Below are positions 52,206 through 60,548 of a stretch of 64,000 nucleotides of DNA, piece by piece. Each line of letters opens with the position of its first letter. Position 1 is the first letter of the stretch. Source of the DNA: CANJXF01 sp043775015 (GTDB lineage Bacteria > Verrucomicrobiota > Verrucomicrobiia > Limisphaerales > CANJXF01). The position numbers were made by a program, and so were the translations under genes. Below the pieces are notes generated by a model. It ran no database searches, was not told where the DNA came from, and was given only the letters and a program-made list of their open reading frames with translations. The stretch lies in contig JAYVSV010000029.1 in NCBI GenBank assembly GCA_043775015.1, positions 1-64,000 of the forward strand, given 5' to 3'.

Positions 52206-52504
52206 AATTGCTGTGCGTGATGAATGTCACGCCGCTGACTGCTTTTATCGCCCCCGCCCAACAGAACTACAACTTGTTAGCCATGCAGCGCGTAATAAAC
52301 GCGAAGCCCCGGCCCAAAACTGATTCGCAACTCGGAAACATCTCCGCCGACGGATTTGCAATCACCAAAATTTCCGGCGCGAACTCTCGCTAAACGCGCA
52401 TCGACTGCCGCTTGCATTCTTCTGTCGCCAAGGGAATCAAACCATTGATCAAACGGGACGACTCCGTTTTGAAGCTCCAGCTTCTTGATTTCCCTTTCAA
52501 ACAT
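52175..52504 (-). pseudogene. RelE/ParE/HigB-like toxin gene with an internal stop
   Basis: The frame encodes a HigB-like toxin: MFEREIKKLELQNGVVPFDQW, then SLGDRRMQAAVDARLARVRAGNFGDCKSVGGDVSELRISFGPGLRVYYALHG. A TAA at 52277-52279 (codon 76) stops it. The same frame continues as QVVVLLGGGDKSSQRRDIHHAQ, the expected core and C-terminus, and ends at a TGA at 52175-52177 inside the antitoxin gene. Without the stop it would be 109 residues, the family length. The truncated 75-residue product lacks the last strand and catalytic end, so it is probably inactive. Confidence 0.8.
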
Positions 52505-52620
52505 CTGAACAACTGTAATCTATAGGTGACACGCGGCAAGTTTAAAAAGCTTGGAGGGATGTTGGTCAACGTGCTGGCATCACTCCGTAAACAGCAGCCG
52601 TGAGAAATCTTTTGCCGGTT

Positions 52621-52914
52621 TCAACGGCGCATCAAAGAATCCCACGAGCAATCCATGGCTTTTTGTAAACGCATCACCGTGGTGAGAAGAATGTTTAACT
52701 TTCCCGCTTCGATTTTCTGGATGGTGCGCGGGTTGACTTCCATCAGTTCGGCCAGTTTTTCCTGCGTGAGTCCGTGAGCGACGCGTTCGCGGCGCACGTT
52801 CGCGCCAAAGGTGGCAAGCTGAGGAAGTTTTGAGTGGCTTTTCGGCACACCGCATTGAGGCGTGAATTTCTCTTGCGCAACACCGCCCAATGGGGCGTAA
52901 TCACACCGACTCAC
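52621..52914 (-). CDS. XRE-family transcriptional regulator
   Basis: 97 residues from a GTG at 52914. The conserved part begins around residue 36 (FGANVRRERVAHGLTQEKLAELMEVNPRTIQKIEAGKLNILLTTVMRL), a clear helix-turn-helix. The N-terminal 30 residues are unlike the family and may be an over-extension. It diverges from the short secreted protein at 52947 with only 32 bp between the starts. Its target is unknown. Confidence 0.75.
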   Translation of the reverse strand: MSRCDYAPLGGVAQEKFTPQCGVPKSHSKLPQLATFGANVRRERVAHGLTQEKLAELMEVNPRTIQKIEAGKLNILLTTVMRLQKAMDCSWDSLMRR

Positions 52915-52946
52915 TCAGAAAAATTCCACAGGACGAAAGGAAATTG

Positions 52947-53192
52947 ATGAAACGAATTATTCTCCCAGCAATGATCGCGTTGCTTATGTGTTCAAACACG
53001 CACGCGCAAGTGAACAGCGGCAGCAACGGCAGCGATGGCGCGCTGAATCCCGCCCCTGACGGCACGTTTATTATCAACATGGCCGACCACCCGAATGGCG
53101 TTTACCACTACACGTCCGTCACCATCTCGGGGGGCGTCACGGTGACATTCATCCCAAACACCAACAACACACCAGCACGCCAGCCTATTTGA
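52947..53192 (+). pseudogene. 5' fragment of a secreted repeat-type protein, joined to a lipase gene
   Basis: ATG at 52947 follows GGAAA. It encodes a signal peptide (MKRIILPAMIALLMCSNTHA) and QVNSGSNGSDGALNPAPDGTF...GVTVTFIPNTNNTP, an N-terminal segment I associate with secreted beta-helix proteins of this phylum. The frame changes character after NNTP and ends in ARQPI and TGA at 53190-53192. The lipase frame follows in the -1 frame, overlapping here. The simplest reading is a deletion that joined two genes. A -1 slip at C-CCA-AAC (53152/53153-53158) would also reach the lipase frame. Confidence 0.6.
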
Positions 53193-54871
53193 TAACGTTG
53201 CCGCCGCCTTCACGACTCAAGGCGTTTCATGACGGGATTTTTACAACGAATCTTGCTTCGGTTAATTCCAATCAGCCCACGATGGTTTTAACGCACGGCT
53301 GGATTCCGTTAAATCCTTTGACTGGAAATCCCCTTTACACACCTATCGGGGTTGAAGATTGGCCAACGACGTTCGCCGCACAACTGCGCGCCAGCGGTGT
53401 CACGGGAAATATCGTCGCGTGGGATTGGTCGTATCTGGCGGGTGCGGCGGTGAATGCTCCGGGAATAGCAGAGCAACGAACCGTCTTTCAAGGACAGGCT
53501 TTGGGACAAATCTTATTGCTTAAACTGGGCGCAAATTATTCTCAGCCAATTCAGTTCATCGGGCACAGTCTTGGAACTTTGGTCAACGCTTCTGCGGCGA
53601 ATTATTTACATGGCGACGGCGAGGCTCAGGAAAATATTTTTTCGCCTACCCCGTGGCCGGGATCGAATACCTTGATGACCTTGTTTGACGAGGCTGAAAT
53701 TGCCAGAGGGGTTTCGAGTTTTGGCGCAGACATAGACACGCTCGCGGGACGGAACGGAAATCCATTTTTGCCGCCGAAGGCTTCCGACCGTCATCCGCTG
53801 CCGAAACATTTTGCCTGGGCGGAAAATTATATCGCCGGGTTTGGCTTGTTACAGACCAACGCGGCGAACGTCATTCTGACCAATAAATTTCCGCTGCACG
53901 CGAATAATCCGAAAAGCTGGTTCGAGAAAATCGCCACCTTTCATAGTTATCCGATGGATTGGTATGATGAGACAATTCAGACGGACAATTCCGCCATGGG
54001 ATTTATCTGGCCGCTTCTCTGGTCGTTCCGCGATCTCGCGTTTGCGAATGCACCCACGAACGGTTCAGTGTATGTGCAAGCGGGTTCAGAATGGAATCTG
54101 ACGGCAACGAATTGGAATTACGGAACGAATCTTCTTGCAGCGCGGTTTCAAGCATATCGCAATGGTTTGTTCTATTCGCTTACAGGCCAGACATTAGATG
54201 AAGCAACTGTCAACGGCAAGGGCAACGGACAAAATATTGTTGGAGCTTTGTCTGCATATAGCAGTTTCCTCGTGTCAATTTTTACGACGAATACTGCTCC
54301 TTCGCCGCAATTCAAGCTGGACCCGCTTGATGGCCCACCGCCAAGCGATGCCAGCGATGACCCGACCATTCCAGCGTATGCGTGGATGCAATTGGTCGTT
54401 CCATCGAATGCCGTTTCAATGTCGTTTAATTACATTATTCGAGGCGACTGGCAGAGCGATTGGCTTGCGGCAGCCTTCAACGGAACGAACGTGCTGTCGT
54501 TGCCCGGAAGCCAGATTGAAACCAACGTGCTATTCAGCAGCGGACAAATTGATATTTCGGATCTCGCGGGTCAGACGAACGAGTTTTTCATAGGAATCGT
54601 TGGTGGCACATCGATGAACGCGCAACTCACCGTAATGAATGTCGCATTTTCCATTTCGTCCCCGCCTCTGTTGCAAGCACAGGCCTCGGGAAATAATTTT
54701 GTCCTAATGTGGCCGCTTTCTGCCGCAGATTATAATTTGCAATTCACGACCAATCTTGCCGATTTAAATTCTTGGACAACTCTTACGAATGTTCCGGCCA
54801 TCGTGAATTTGCAGAACACGATTACCAATTCCATTTCTAGTGGAGCAGAGTTTTATCGGTTGAAGAAATAA
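53189..54871 (+). CDS. lipase-like alpha/beta hydrolase, 5' end lost or shifted
   Basis: 560 residues from a TTG at 53189, which is unlikely to be the native start. The core shows TMVLTHGWIPLNPLTG (oxyanion region), GNIVAWDWSYLAG and the nucleophile serine in QFIGHSLGTLVNA, fitting secreted triacylglycerol-lipase-like proteins. The C-terminal ~200 residues are beta-rich, ending LNSWTTLTNVPAIVNLQNTITNSISSGAEFYRLKK, a verrucomicrobial C-terminal domain type. No signal peptide precedes it in its own frame; the only one is in the upstream frame at 52947. It may be expressed only by frameshift or not at all. Confidence 0.65.
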   Translation: MITLPPPSRLKAFHDGIFTTNLASVNSNQPTMVLTHGWIPLNPLTGNPLYTPIGVEDWPTTFAAQLRASGVTGNIVAWDWSYLAGAAVNAPGIAEQRTVFQGQALGQILLLKLGANYSQPIQFIGHSLGTLVNASAANYLHGDGEAQENIFSPTPWPGSNTLMTLFDEAEIARGVSSFGADIDTLAGRNGNPFLPPKASDRHPLPKHFAWAENYIAGFGLLQTNAANVILTNKFPLHANNPKSWFEKIATFHSYPMDWYDETIQTDNSAMGFIWPLLWSFRDLAFANAPTNGSVYVQAGSEWNLTATNWNYGTNLLAARFQAYRNGLFYSLTGQTLDEATVNGKGNGQNIVGALSAYSSFLVSIFTTNTAPSPQFKLDPLDGPPPSDASDDPTIPAYAWMQLVVPSNAVSMSFNYIIRGDWQSDWLAAAFNGTNVLSLPGSQIETNVLFSSGQIDISDLAGQTNEFFIGIVGGTSMNAQLTVMNVAFSISSPPLLQAQASGNNFVLMWPLSAADYNLQFTTNLADLNSWTTLTNVPAIVNLQNTITNSISSGAEFYRLKK

Positions 54872-54963
54872 CCGCTCGGTTGTTTTGCTATTCAGCATTT
54901 CCCCTAAATATCTTGACCGCGATTCATTTCCCCCGTTCTATTTATCCCCGTTAGGTAAAATTC

Positions 54964-55989
54964 ATGTTTGCGCAACTTAAAAGCCTGTTTTCCAATGACA
55001 TCGGGATAGATCTCGGGACAGCCAATTCCCTTGTTTACGTTCGTGACCAAGGAATTGTTCTGCGAGAACCCTCTGTCGTCGCCATCGAAGCTGGAACCAC
55101 CAATGTTCTTGCGGTCGGCGAGGAAGCCAAGCGGATGCTCGGACGCACTCCAGGGAATATCGTAGCCATTCGGCCCATGAAAGATGGCGTGATTGCCGAT
55201 TTCGAGATTACCGAAGCGATGCTGCGTCATTTCATTCAAAAAGTGCATCATCGCAAATTGATTGCGCCGAGAGTCGTGGTGGCTGTTCCGTCTGGAATTA
55301 CCGAAGTGGAAAAACGGGCGGTCAAAGATTCTGCAACTCATGCCGGAGCACGCGAAGTTTATTTGATCGAACAACCCATGGCTTCGGCCATCGGGGTCGG
55401 TCTCCCGGTTCACGAACCGGCAGGCAACATGATCGTCGATATTGGCGGGGGCACCTGCGAGATCGCGATTATTTCTCTGGCTGGAATTGTTTTCAGCCGG
55501 AGCTTGCGCGTGGGCGGTGATGAGTTCGATGAAACGATCGTTGCGCACATGAAGCGAGCCTACAACTTAATGATTGGTGAACGCACCGCGGAAGAAATCA
55601 AAATACGTATCGGATCTGCCTTTCCGCTGGAGCAAGAATTAACAATGGAAGTCAAAGGTCGCGATCTTAGCGCCGGTTTGCCGAAAACGCTTTCCGTCCG
55701 CTCAGAAGAAATTCGCGAAGCATTGAAAGAACCGCTTTCAAGCATATTGGAATCTGTTCGCATCACACTGGAACGTTGCCCTCCCGAACTCTCCTCCGAC
55801 TTAGTGGAAAGAGGAATTGTCATGGCGGGTGGCGGTGCGCTTCTGCGCGGAATTGATCGGTTGGTCGCCGAGGAAACTGGCTTGCCGGTTCACATCGCCG
55901 ACGATCCGCTTAGCGCGGTTGCCGAAGGCACAGGCCGGGTGTTGCAGGAACTTCAATTTCTCAAGCGAGTCGCTTCTTCCAAGACATAA
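54964..55989 (+). CDS. mreB: rod shape-determining protein MreB
   Basis: 341 residues of the actin superfamily. Phosphate-1 motif IGIDLGTANSLVYVRDQG, phosphate-2 IVDIGGGTCEIAII, and the adenosine motif MAGGGALLRGIDRLV are all present, with the connect-2 region GRTPGNIVAIRPMKDGVIADF. MreB polymers guide the elongasome along the inner membrane. It is the first gene of a compact six-gene operon (mreB, mreC, mreD, PBP2, rodA, RNase E/G), with gaps of a few bases or overlaps from mreC onward. Confidence 0.97.
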   Translation: MFAQLKSLFSNDIGIDLGTANSLVYVRDQGIVLREPSVVAIEAGTTNVLAVGEEAKRMLGRTPGNIVAIRPMKDGVIADFEITEAMLRHFIQKVHHRKLIAPRVVVAVPSGITEVEKRAVKDSATHAGAREVYLIEQPMASAIGVGLPVHEPAGNMIVDIGGGTCEIAIISLAGIVFSRSLRVGGDEFDETIVAHMKRAYNLMIGERTAEEIKIRIGSAFPLEQELTMEVKGRDLSAGLPKTLSVRSEEIREALKEPLSSILESVRITLERCPPELSSDLVERGIVMAGGGALLRGIDRLVAEETGLPVHIADDPLSAVAEGTGRVLQELQFLKRVASSKT

Positions 55990-56027
55990 TTCTTCGGGCG
56001 TTCACCGTGCAAATTTGCATTGGTGAA

Positions 56028-56837
56028 ATGTTTAAAAAGCCGCAATACATTGCGTTGGCTTTGGTCATCGTGGTCGTGCTGATTATCTTTAATCTGCCGC
56101 CCCAAACCATGTCCCGCTTGAAACTGGCGATCAGCGGACTGTTCCTGCCGCTCTTCGGCCTGGCCGGATCGTCGCAGCAACTCCTCGAAAAGGCCGGCAA
56201 CACCGTTTTACCCCGGAACGTCATTACCAAGGAGAATCAAAAACTGCGCGAGGAAAACGAGCAGCTCCGCATTTTACTGATGCAAAACGAGGAGTTGTTT
56301 CGCGAAAATTCTCAACTCCGCCAATCTCTCGAATGGCAGAAGCAGTCCCGTTGGAAAGTGAAGCTCGGCCGCGTCATCTCACGCGATCCGGCCAACTGGT
56401 GGCGCACCATCCAGATCGATCTCGGCTCGGCCCAGGGTCTTCGCGAAAATATGCCGGTCCTGACTTCGCAAGGCTTGGTGGGACGCACGTCAGTCGTTGG
56501 AAAAAATCGCTCGCAAGTATTGCTTTTGGGCGACCCAAATCTGCGCGTGGCCGCATCTATTCCCGATAAAGATGTGCGCGAAAATGGAATCATTATTTCC
56601 AGTTCCGGGCCGCTCGATAACAGCATCGTCCGCTTTCAATATTTTTCCCGCAACAACGCGGTCAAGCCCGGACAAACCGTGGCGACAAGTGGCGAAGGCG
56701 GTGTATTTCCGAAAGGCATTGTCATCGGCCAAATCCTCGACACGGGAAACAGCAACATCGGCGTATCATCCGAAGCACGAGTAAAAGTCGCCGCGAATTT
56801 GAATTCGCTGGAGGAAGTCTGGGTGATGTTCCCATGA
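56028..56837 (+). CDS. mreC: rod shape-determining protein MreC
   Basis: About 269 residues from the ATG at 56028 (MFKKPQYIALALVIVVVLIIF); a GTG at 56007 would add seven. An N-terminal membrane helix, a coiled coil (KENQKLREENEQLRILLMQN) and a periplasmic beta-barrel (GRVISRDPANWWRTIQIDLGSAQGL, GLVGRTSVVGKNRSQVLLLGD) match MreC. It links MreB to the PBP2-RodA pair. It overlaps mreD by ATGA at 56834-56837. Confidence 0.95.
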   Translation: MFKKPQYIALALVIVVVLIIFNLPPQTMSRLKLAISGLFLPLFGLAGSSQQLLEKAGNTVLPRNVITKENQKLREENEQLRILLMQNEELFRENSQLRQSLEWQKQSRWKVKLGRVISRDPANWWRTIQIDLGSAQGLRENMPVLTSQGLVGRTSVVGKNRSQVLLLGDPNLRVAASIPDKDVRENGIIISSSGPLDNSIVRFQYFSRNNAVKPGQTVATSGEGGVFPKGIVIGQILDTGNSNIGVSSEARVKVAANLNSLEEVWVMFP

Positions 56838-57385
56838 AAATGCTGAACACCATTTTTGTTCTGCTGGCTGCATTTCTCGCAGTTTATTGCGAGTCATCCT
56901 TTGATTTTTTTCGCAATCTATTCGGCGCCCAAATCGATTTGCTACCCGCGATCATGGTTTACACGAGTCTGACTTTGGGTCTGGTCTCCGTGTCATTGCT
57001 CGCGATTGTGGGCGGACTTTTGTTCGACTCGCTTTCAGCCAGCGCGCTGGGCATTTCTGTTGTTCCTTTGTTGCTGATCGGCGTCGGCATTCAGCGTTTT
57101 CACGGATTACTTTTGCGCGACCAACTTTATGCCCAGTTCGCTTTTGGGGTCGCAGCCAGCGTCTTAATTCCGCTTTTAAGCCTGCTTATTCTGCTCAGTG
57201 GCGACAGCAACCCACGGGTCGGTTGGGGAACAATTTGGCAGCTCATCGTCATGGGACTGGGTGGCGGCTTGCTTACTCCGGTCTGTTTTTGGATGCTCGA
57301 TTCGCTGAGCCGCGCTTTGAATTATCGTCCGGTTTCCCAGACCAGTTTTCGTCCTGACCGGCAAATCAAGAGAGGGCGCGCCTGA
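56834..57385 (+). CDS. mreD: rod shape-determining protein MreD
   Basis: 183 residues, five to six hydrophobic segments, the small integral protein that completes the MreBCD complex. Sequence identity in the family is low; the call rests on length, hydrophobicity (TIFVLLAAFLAVYCES at the start, LGISVVPLLLIGVG) and position between mreC (4-bp overlap) and the PBP2 gene (1-bp overlap, TGATG). Confidence 0.88.
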   Translation: MKMLNTIFVLLAAFLAVYCESSFDFFRNLFGAQIDLLPAIMVYTSLTLGLVSVSLLAIVGGLLFDSLSASALGISVVPLLLIGVGIQRFHGLLLRDQLYAQFAFGVAASVLIPLLSLLILLSGDSNPRVGWGTIWQLIVMGLGGGLLTPVCFWMLDSLSRALNYRPVSQTSFRPDRQIKRGRA

Positions 57386-59331
57386 TGCTTGTCTTTGATC
57401 AACTCAAACGGGCGGACCGCAAGTTGCAAATCATTTCCATCGGTGTGCTGGCGGGACTGATTATTTTGCTGGCCGGTCTGTGGTGGGTTCAAGTCGTTTC
57501 CGCCAAGCACTACGAGGCAAATTTAAAAAACCAGTCGTTTCGCTCGGTGCGGGTGCCGGCTTTGCGTGGAAAGATTTTAGACCGTAACAACGAGAGCCTG
57601 GTGGAAAACCGTCCTCGCTTTGACGTGAATCTTTACCTCGAAGAATTGCGTCCGCAGTTTACGGCTGAGTTCGGCAAAGTCGTCAGTGCGATAACGAACC
57701 ACACACCTGGTGTGAAGATTAAAGGCAATCTGCTGGGAGAGGTGAATCGCGAGGCGCGTTATCGAGTGGCGAGCAATATCACTGCGCAAATCGCCGCGAC
57801 TTTGCAGGAGCCAAAAATTCTTGATCCCGTCCGTTTTGGAAAACATTACTCGCAGCAACCATACATTCCGTTTCCCATCGCACAAAATTTGAGTTCAAAA
57901 CAGGTCGCCATCTTCGCGGAAAATTTTACCGGATTGCGCGGAGTGGAAATGGAAATTCAACCGACGCGCACCAATCTTTTCGGCACGACGGCAGCGCATT
58001 TGTTGGGCTACATTCAACGTCACGATCAACCGGAGGATGACGACGAAATACCCTACAAATATTATCAGCCTGATTACATGGGAAAAACCGGCGTCGAAGC
58101 GACGTTTGATTCTGCGTTGCGGGGCAAAGCTGGAGTGCAATCTTTGTTGGTGAACAATGTGGGCTACCGGCAGCGCGAAGAAACGCTGGTGCCGACTGAG
58201 CCTGGACAAAATCTTTCGCTTACGATTGATCTCCGCATTCAGCGCACGGCGGAAAAAGCCTTGGCGGGAGCAATGGTGAATGTTCGCGGTGCGGCGGTCG
58301 TAATGGATGTCCGCAATGGCGACGTTCTCGCGCTGGTTTCCGCTCCGGCGTTCGATCCAAACGCTTTTTCTGTGGGTGTTTCAACGGAGCAATACGACGA
58401 ATGGAACAATGAGAAATTCAGCCACATGTTTAATCGCGCAACTCACGGAGGGTATGCGCCAGGATCAACTTTAAAAATTCTGACGGCCATTGCCTGCCTC
58501 GAAAACAATGTGATGGACCCTTCCGATACCATTGAAAACCCAGGCTATTTTTATGAACCACAAATGTTGGGAAATCGGAAAATCGATGATACTGCACCGC
58601 CCGGAACTTACAATTTTCGCCGTGCGTTTATCAAATCGAGCAACACCTATTTCATCCATTTTGGATTGAAAGCTGGCGTAAAGAAACTGGTTGAAGTCGG
58701 CGAACGCTTTCATCTGGGCGAAAGCACGGGCAGCTTTCCGGGAGAGGAAGTTTCGGGAGAATACCCGCATTCAAGTGATTTGAGATCGTGGACACCTGGG
58801 AGGGCAGCAAACCTTTGCATCGGTCAGGAAATTACGGTCACGCCGTTGCAAATGGCAGTGATGACTTCGGCCATCGCCAGCGGCGGAAAACTTTTTTGGC
58901 CGCGCATCATAAAAAACCTTCAGTCGCCTGACTCTGAAGCCGAACGGGAAACCAATTCGTTTCGTCCCGGCGTCCTCCGCTCCGATTTACATTTGAACCC
59001 AAAGCATGTGGAAATCATTCACCGAGCGATGCAGGCGGACGTGGAAGATCCTGAAGGCAGCGGCACGGCAGCGGCGGTGAAAGGTTTTCGCGTCTCGGGA
59101 AAAACCGGCACGGCACAAGTCACAAAAGGAAATCGGGTGATTGATCACATAACTTGGTTTGTTTCGTTTGCCCCGTATGAAAAACCAAAATACGCGGTGG
59201 TCGTGATGGTGGAATCCGGCGCTTCGGGCGGCAAAACATGCGCACCAGTCGCCCAAAAGATTTACGAAGCGATATTGAAAATTGAACAAAACGGAACCGC
59301 ATCGCCAACGACAATTGCGAAGCTAAAATAG
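57385..59331 (+). CDS. mrdA: penicillin-binding protein 2 (elongasome transpeptidase)
   Basis: 648 residues. One N-terminal membrane helix (about 17-36), a dimerisation/pedestal domain (LRGKILDRNNESLVENRP) and a C-terminal transpeptidase. Catalytic motifs: S361-x-x-K364 in APGSTLKI, S418-S419-N420 in KSSNTYF, and K573-T574-G575 in SGKTGTAQ. It crosslinks peptidoglycan with RodA during side-wall growth. The start codon overlaps the mreD stop. rodA follows after one base. Confidence 0.95.
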   Translation: MLVFDQLKRADRKLQIISIGVLAGLIILLAGLWWVQVVSAKHYEANLKNQSFRSVRVPALRGKILDRNNESLVENRPRFDVNLYLEELRPQFTAEFGKVVSAITNHTPGVKIKGNLLGEVNREARYRVASNITAQIAATLQEPKILDPVRFGKHYSQQPYIPFPIAQNLSSKQVAIFAENFTGLRGVEMEIQPTRTNLFGTTAAHLLGYIQRHDQPEDDDEIPYKYYQPDYMGKTGVEATFDSALRGKAGVQSLLVNNVGYRQREETLVPTEPGQNLSLTIDLRIQRTAEKALAGAMVNVRGAAVVMDVRNGDVLALVSAPAFDPNAFSVGVSTEQYDEWNNEKFSHMFNRATHGGYAPGSTLKILTAIACLENNVMDPSDTIENPGYFYEPQMLGNRKIDDTAPPGTYNFRRAFIKSSNTYFIHFGLKAGVKKLVEVGERFHLGESTGSFPGEEVSGEYPHSSDLRSWTPGRAANLCIGQEITVTPLQMAVMTSAIASGGKLFWPRIIKNLQSPDSEAERETNSFRPGVLRSDLHLNPKHVEIIHRAMQADVEDPEGSGTAAAVKGFRVSGKTGTAQVTKGNRVIDHITWFVSFAPYEKPKYAVVVMVESGASGGKTCAPVAQKIYEAILKIEQNGTASPTTIAKLK

Positions 59332-59332
59332 A

Positions 59333-60547
59333 ATGTACGAACCGCACTTAAACGAACGCAAATCGCTCCTCGATTGGCCGCTGGTCCTGGCTCTGCTGGG
59401 ACTGATGGTCGTCGGGACCGCGTTCATATACAGCGCTTCATTGGCGAACGAGTCCGCTCGCACCCTCTCGTGGTTCCGCCAGATTCACGTGAAACAAATC
59501 ATCTGGTACGAGGTGGGAATTATCTCGGTCATTGTTCTGTGCATGTTTGATTATCGAACCCTCGCCCGCTGGTCGATCATAGCATATTGGCTGACGATTT
59601 TGTCGCTGATCCTCGTTCTGTTCATCGGAACGGGCGGCATAAATTGGGGCGCGAGGCGTTGGATCAACATGGGATTCTTCCAGTTTCAGCCGTCCGAGTT
59701 TGCAAAGATCGCTTTTATTTTGATGCTCGCCAATTTCCTCAGCCGTCCAGTTGAAGAATTGCGCTCACAAAAATTGTTTTTCAAAGCACTTGGGATGATT
59801 GCCCTGCCCTTCTTGTTGATCTTGAAAGAACCTGACCTCGGTTCAGCGCTGGTTTTTTTCCCAGTTGGACTGCTGATGATGTTTATCGCCGGCGTGCCGG
59901 GTAAATTGTTGGCTAGTTTCATCGCCGTCGTTGGCCTCATCGTGATTCTACTTCTTGTCGATGTGTTATTCGCTCCGCCGGATTCGAAATGGCAGATCCA
60001 ATTACATCCCTATCAGCGGCAAAGATTGATGACTTATTTCGGAAAAGATTTTGCTCCACGGAACGCCACTCCGGCGGAGCGCAAACAAGCGGCGGTCCTG
60101 CAACGCGATAAATCCTACAACGTCGAGCAGGCGCTGATTTCGGTCGGTTCGGGAGGGCTGACCGGCAAGGGTTGGCGGCAAGGAACACAATATTCTCTCG
60201 GGTTCCTGCCGCGCGGGGTGGCACATAACGACTTCATTTTCTCTGTCATTGCCGAGGAGAAAGGATTCGTTGGAAGCGTCATCGTGTTGACGCTGTATAC
60301 GGTTATCCTGTTTAGCGGGATAAAAATTGCCAGTCAGGCGCGCGATCGCCTGGGAAAAATTCTGGCCGTTGGTGTGGTGGCTCTTTTATTCAGCCACGTC
60401 TTCATCAATATCGGCATGAACATTCGGTTGATGCCAGTGACGGGTATTCCACTGCCGCTGCTTAGTTACGGCGGATCCTCAGTGCTCTGCTCGCTTATCG
60501 CCATTGGTATTCTGCAAAACGTCCACATGTATCGAAGATCCTATTAA
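59333..60547 (+). CDS. rodA: rod shape-determining protein RodA (SEDS glycosyltransferase)
   Basis: 404 residues and about ten membrane segments of the SEDS family. Motifs: GARRWINMGFFQFQPSEFAKIAF, ILKEPDLGSALVFFPVG, and FLPRGVAHNDFIFSVIAEEKGFVGS with the essential acidic residue, and the C-terminal LPLLSYGGSSVLCS. RodA polymerises lipid II together with PBP2. The context with mreBCD and PBP2 makes RodA, not FtsW, the better call. The ribonuclease gene starts 1 bp after its stop. Confidence 0.95.
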   Translation: MYEPHLNERKSLLDWPLVLALLGLMVVGTAFIYSASLANESARTLSWFRQIHVKQIIWYEVGIISVIVLCMFDYRTLARWSIIAYWLTILSLILVLFIGTGGINWGARRWINMGFFQFQPSEFAKIAFILMLANFLSRPVEELRSQKLFFKALGMIALPFLLILKEPDLGSALVFFPVGLLMMFIAGVPGKLLASFIAVVGLIVILLLVDVLFAPPDSKWQIQLHPYQRQRLMTYFGKDFAPRNATPAERKQAAVLQRDKSYNVEQALISVGSGGLTGKGWRQGTQYSLGFLPRGVAHNDFIFSVIAEEKGFVGSVIVLTLYTVILFSGIKIASQARDRLGKILAVGVVALLFSHVFINIGMNIRLMPVTGIPLPLLSYGGSSVLCSLIAIGILQNVHMYRRSY

Positions 60548-60548
60548 T

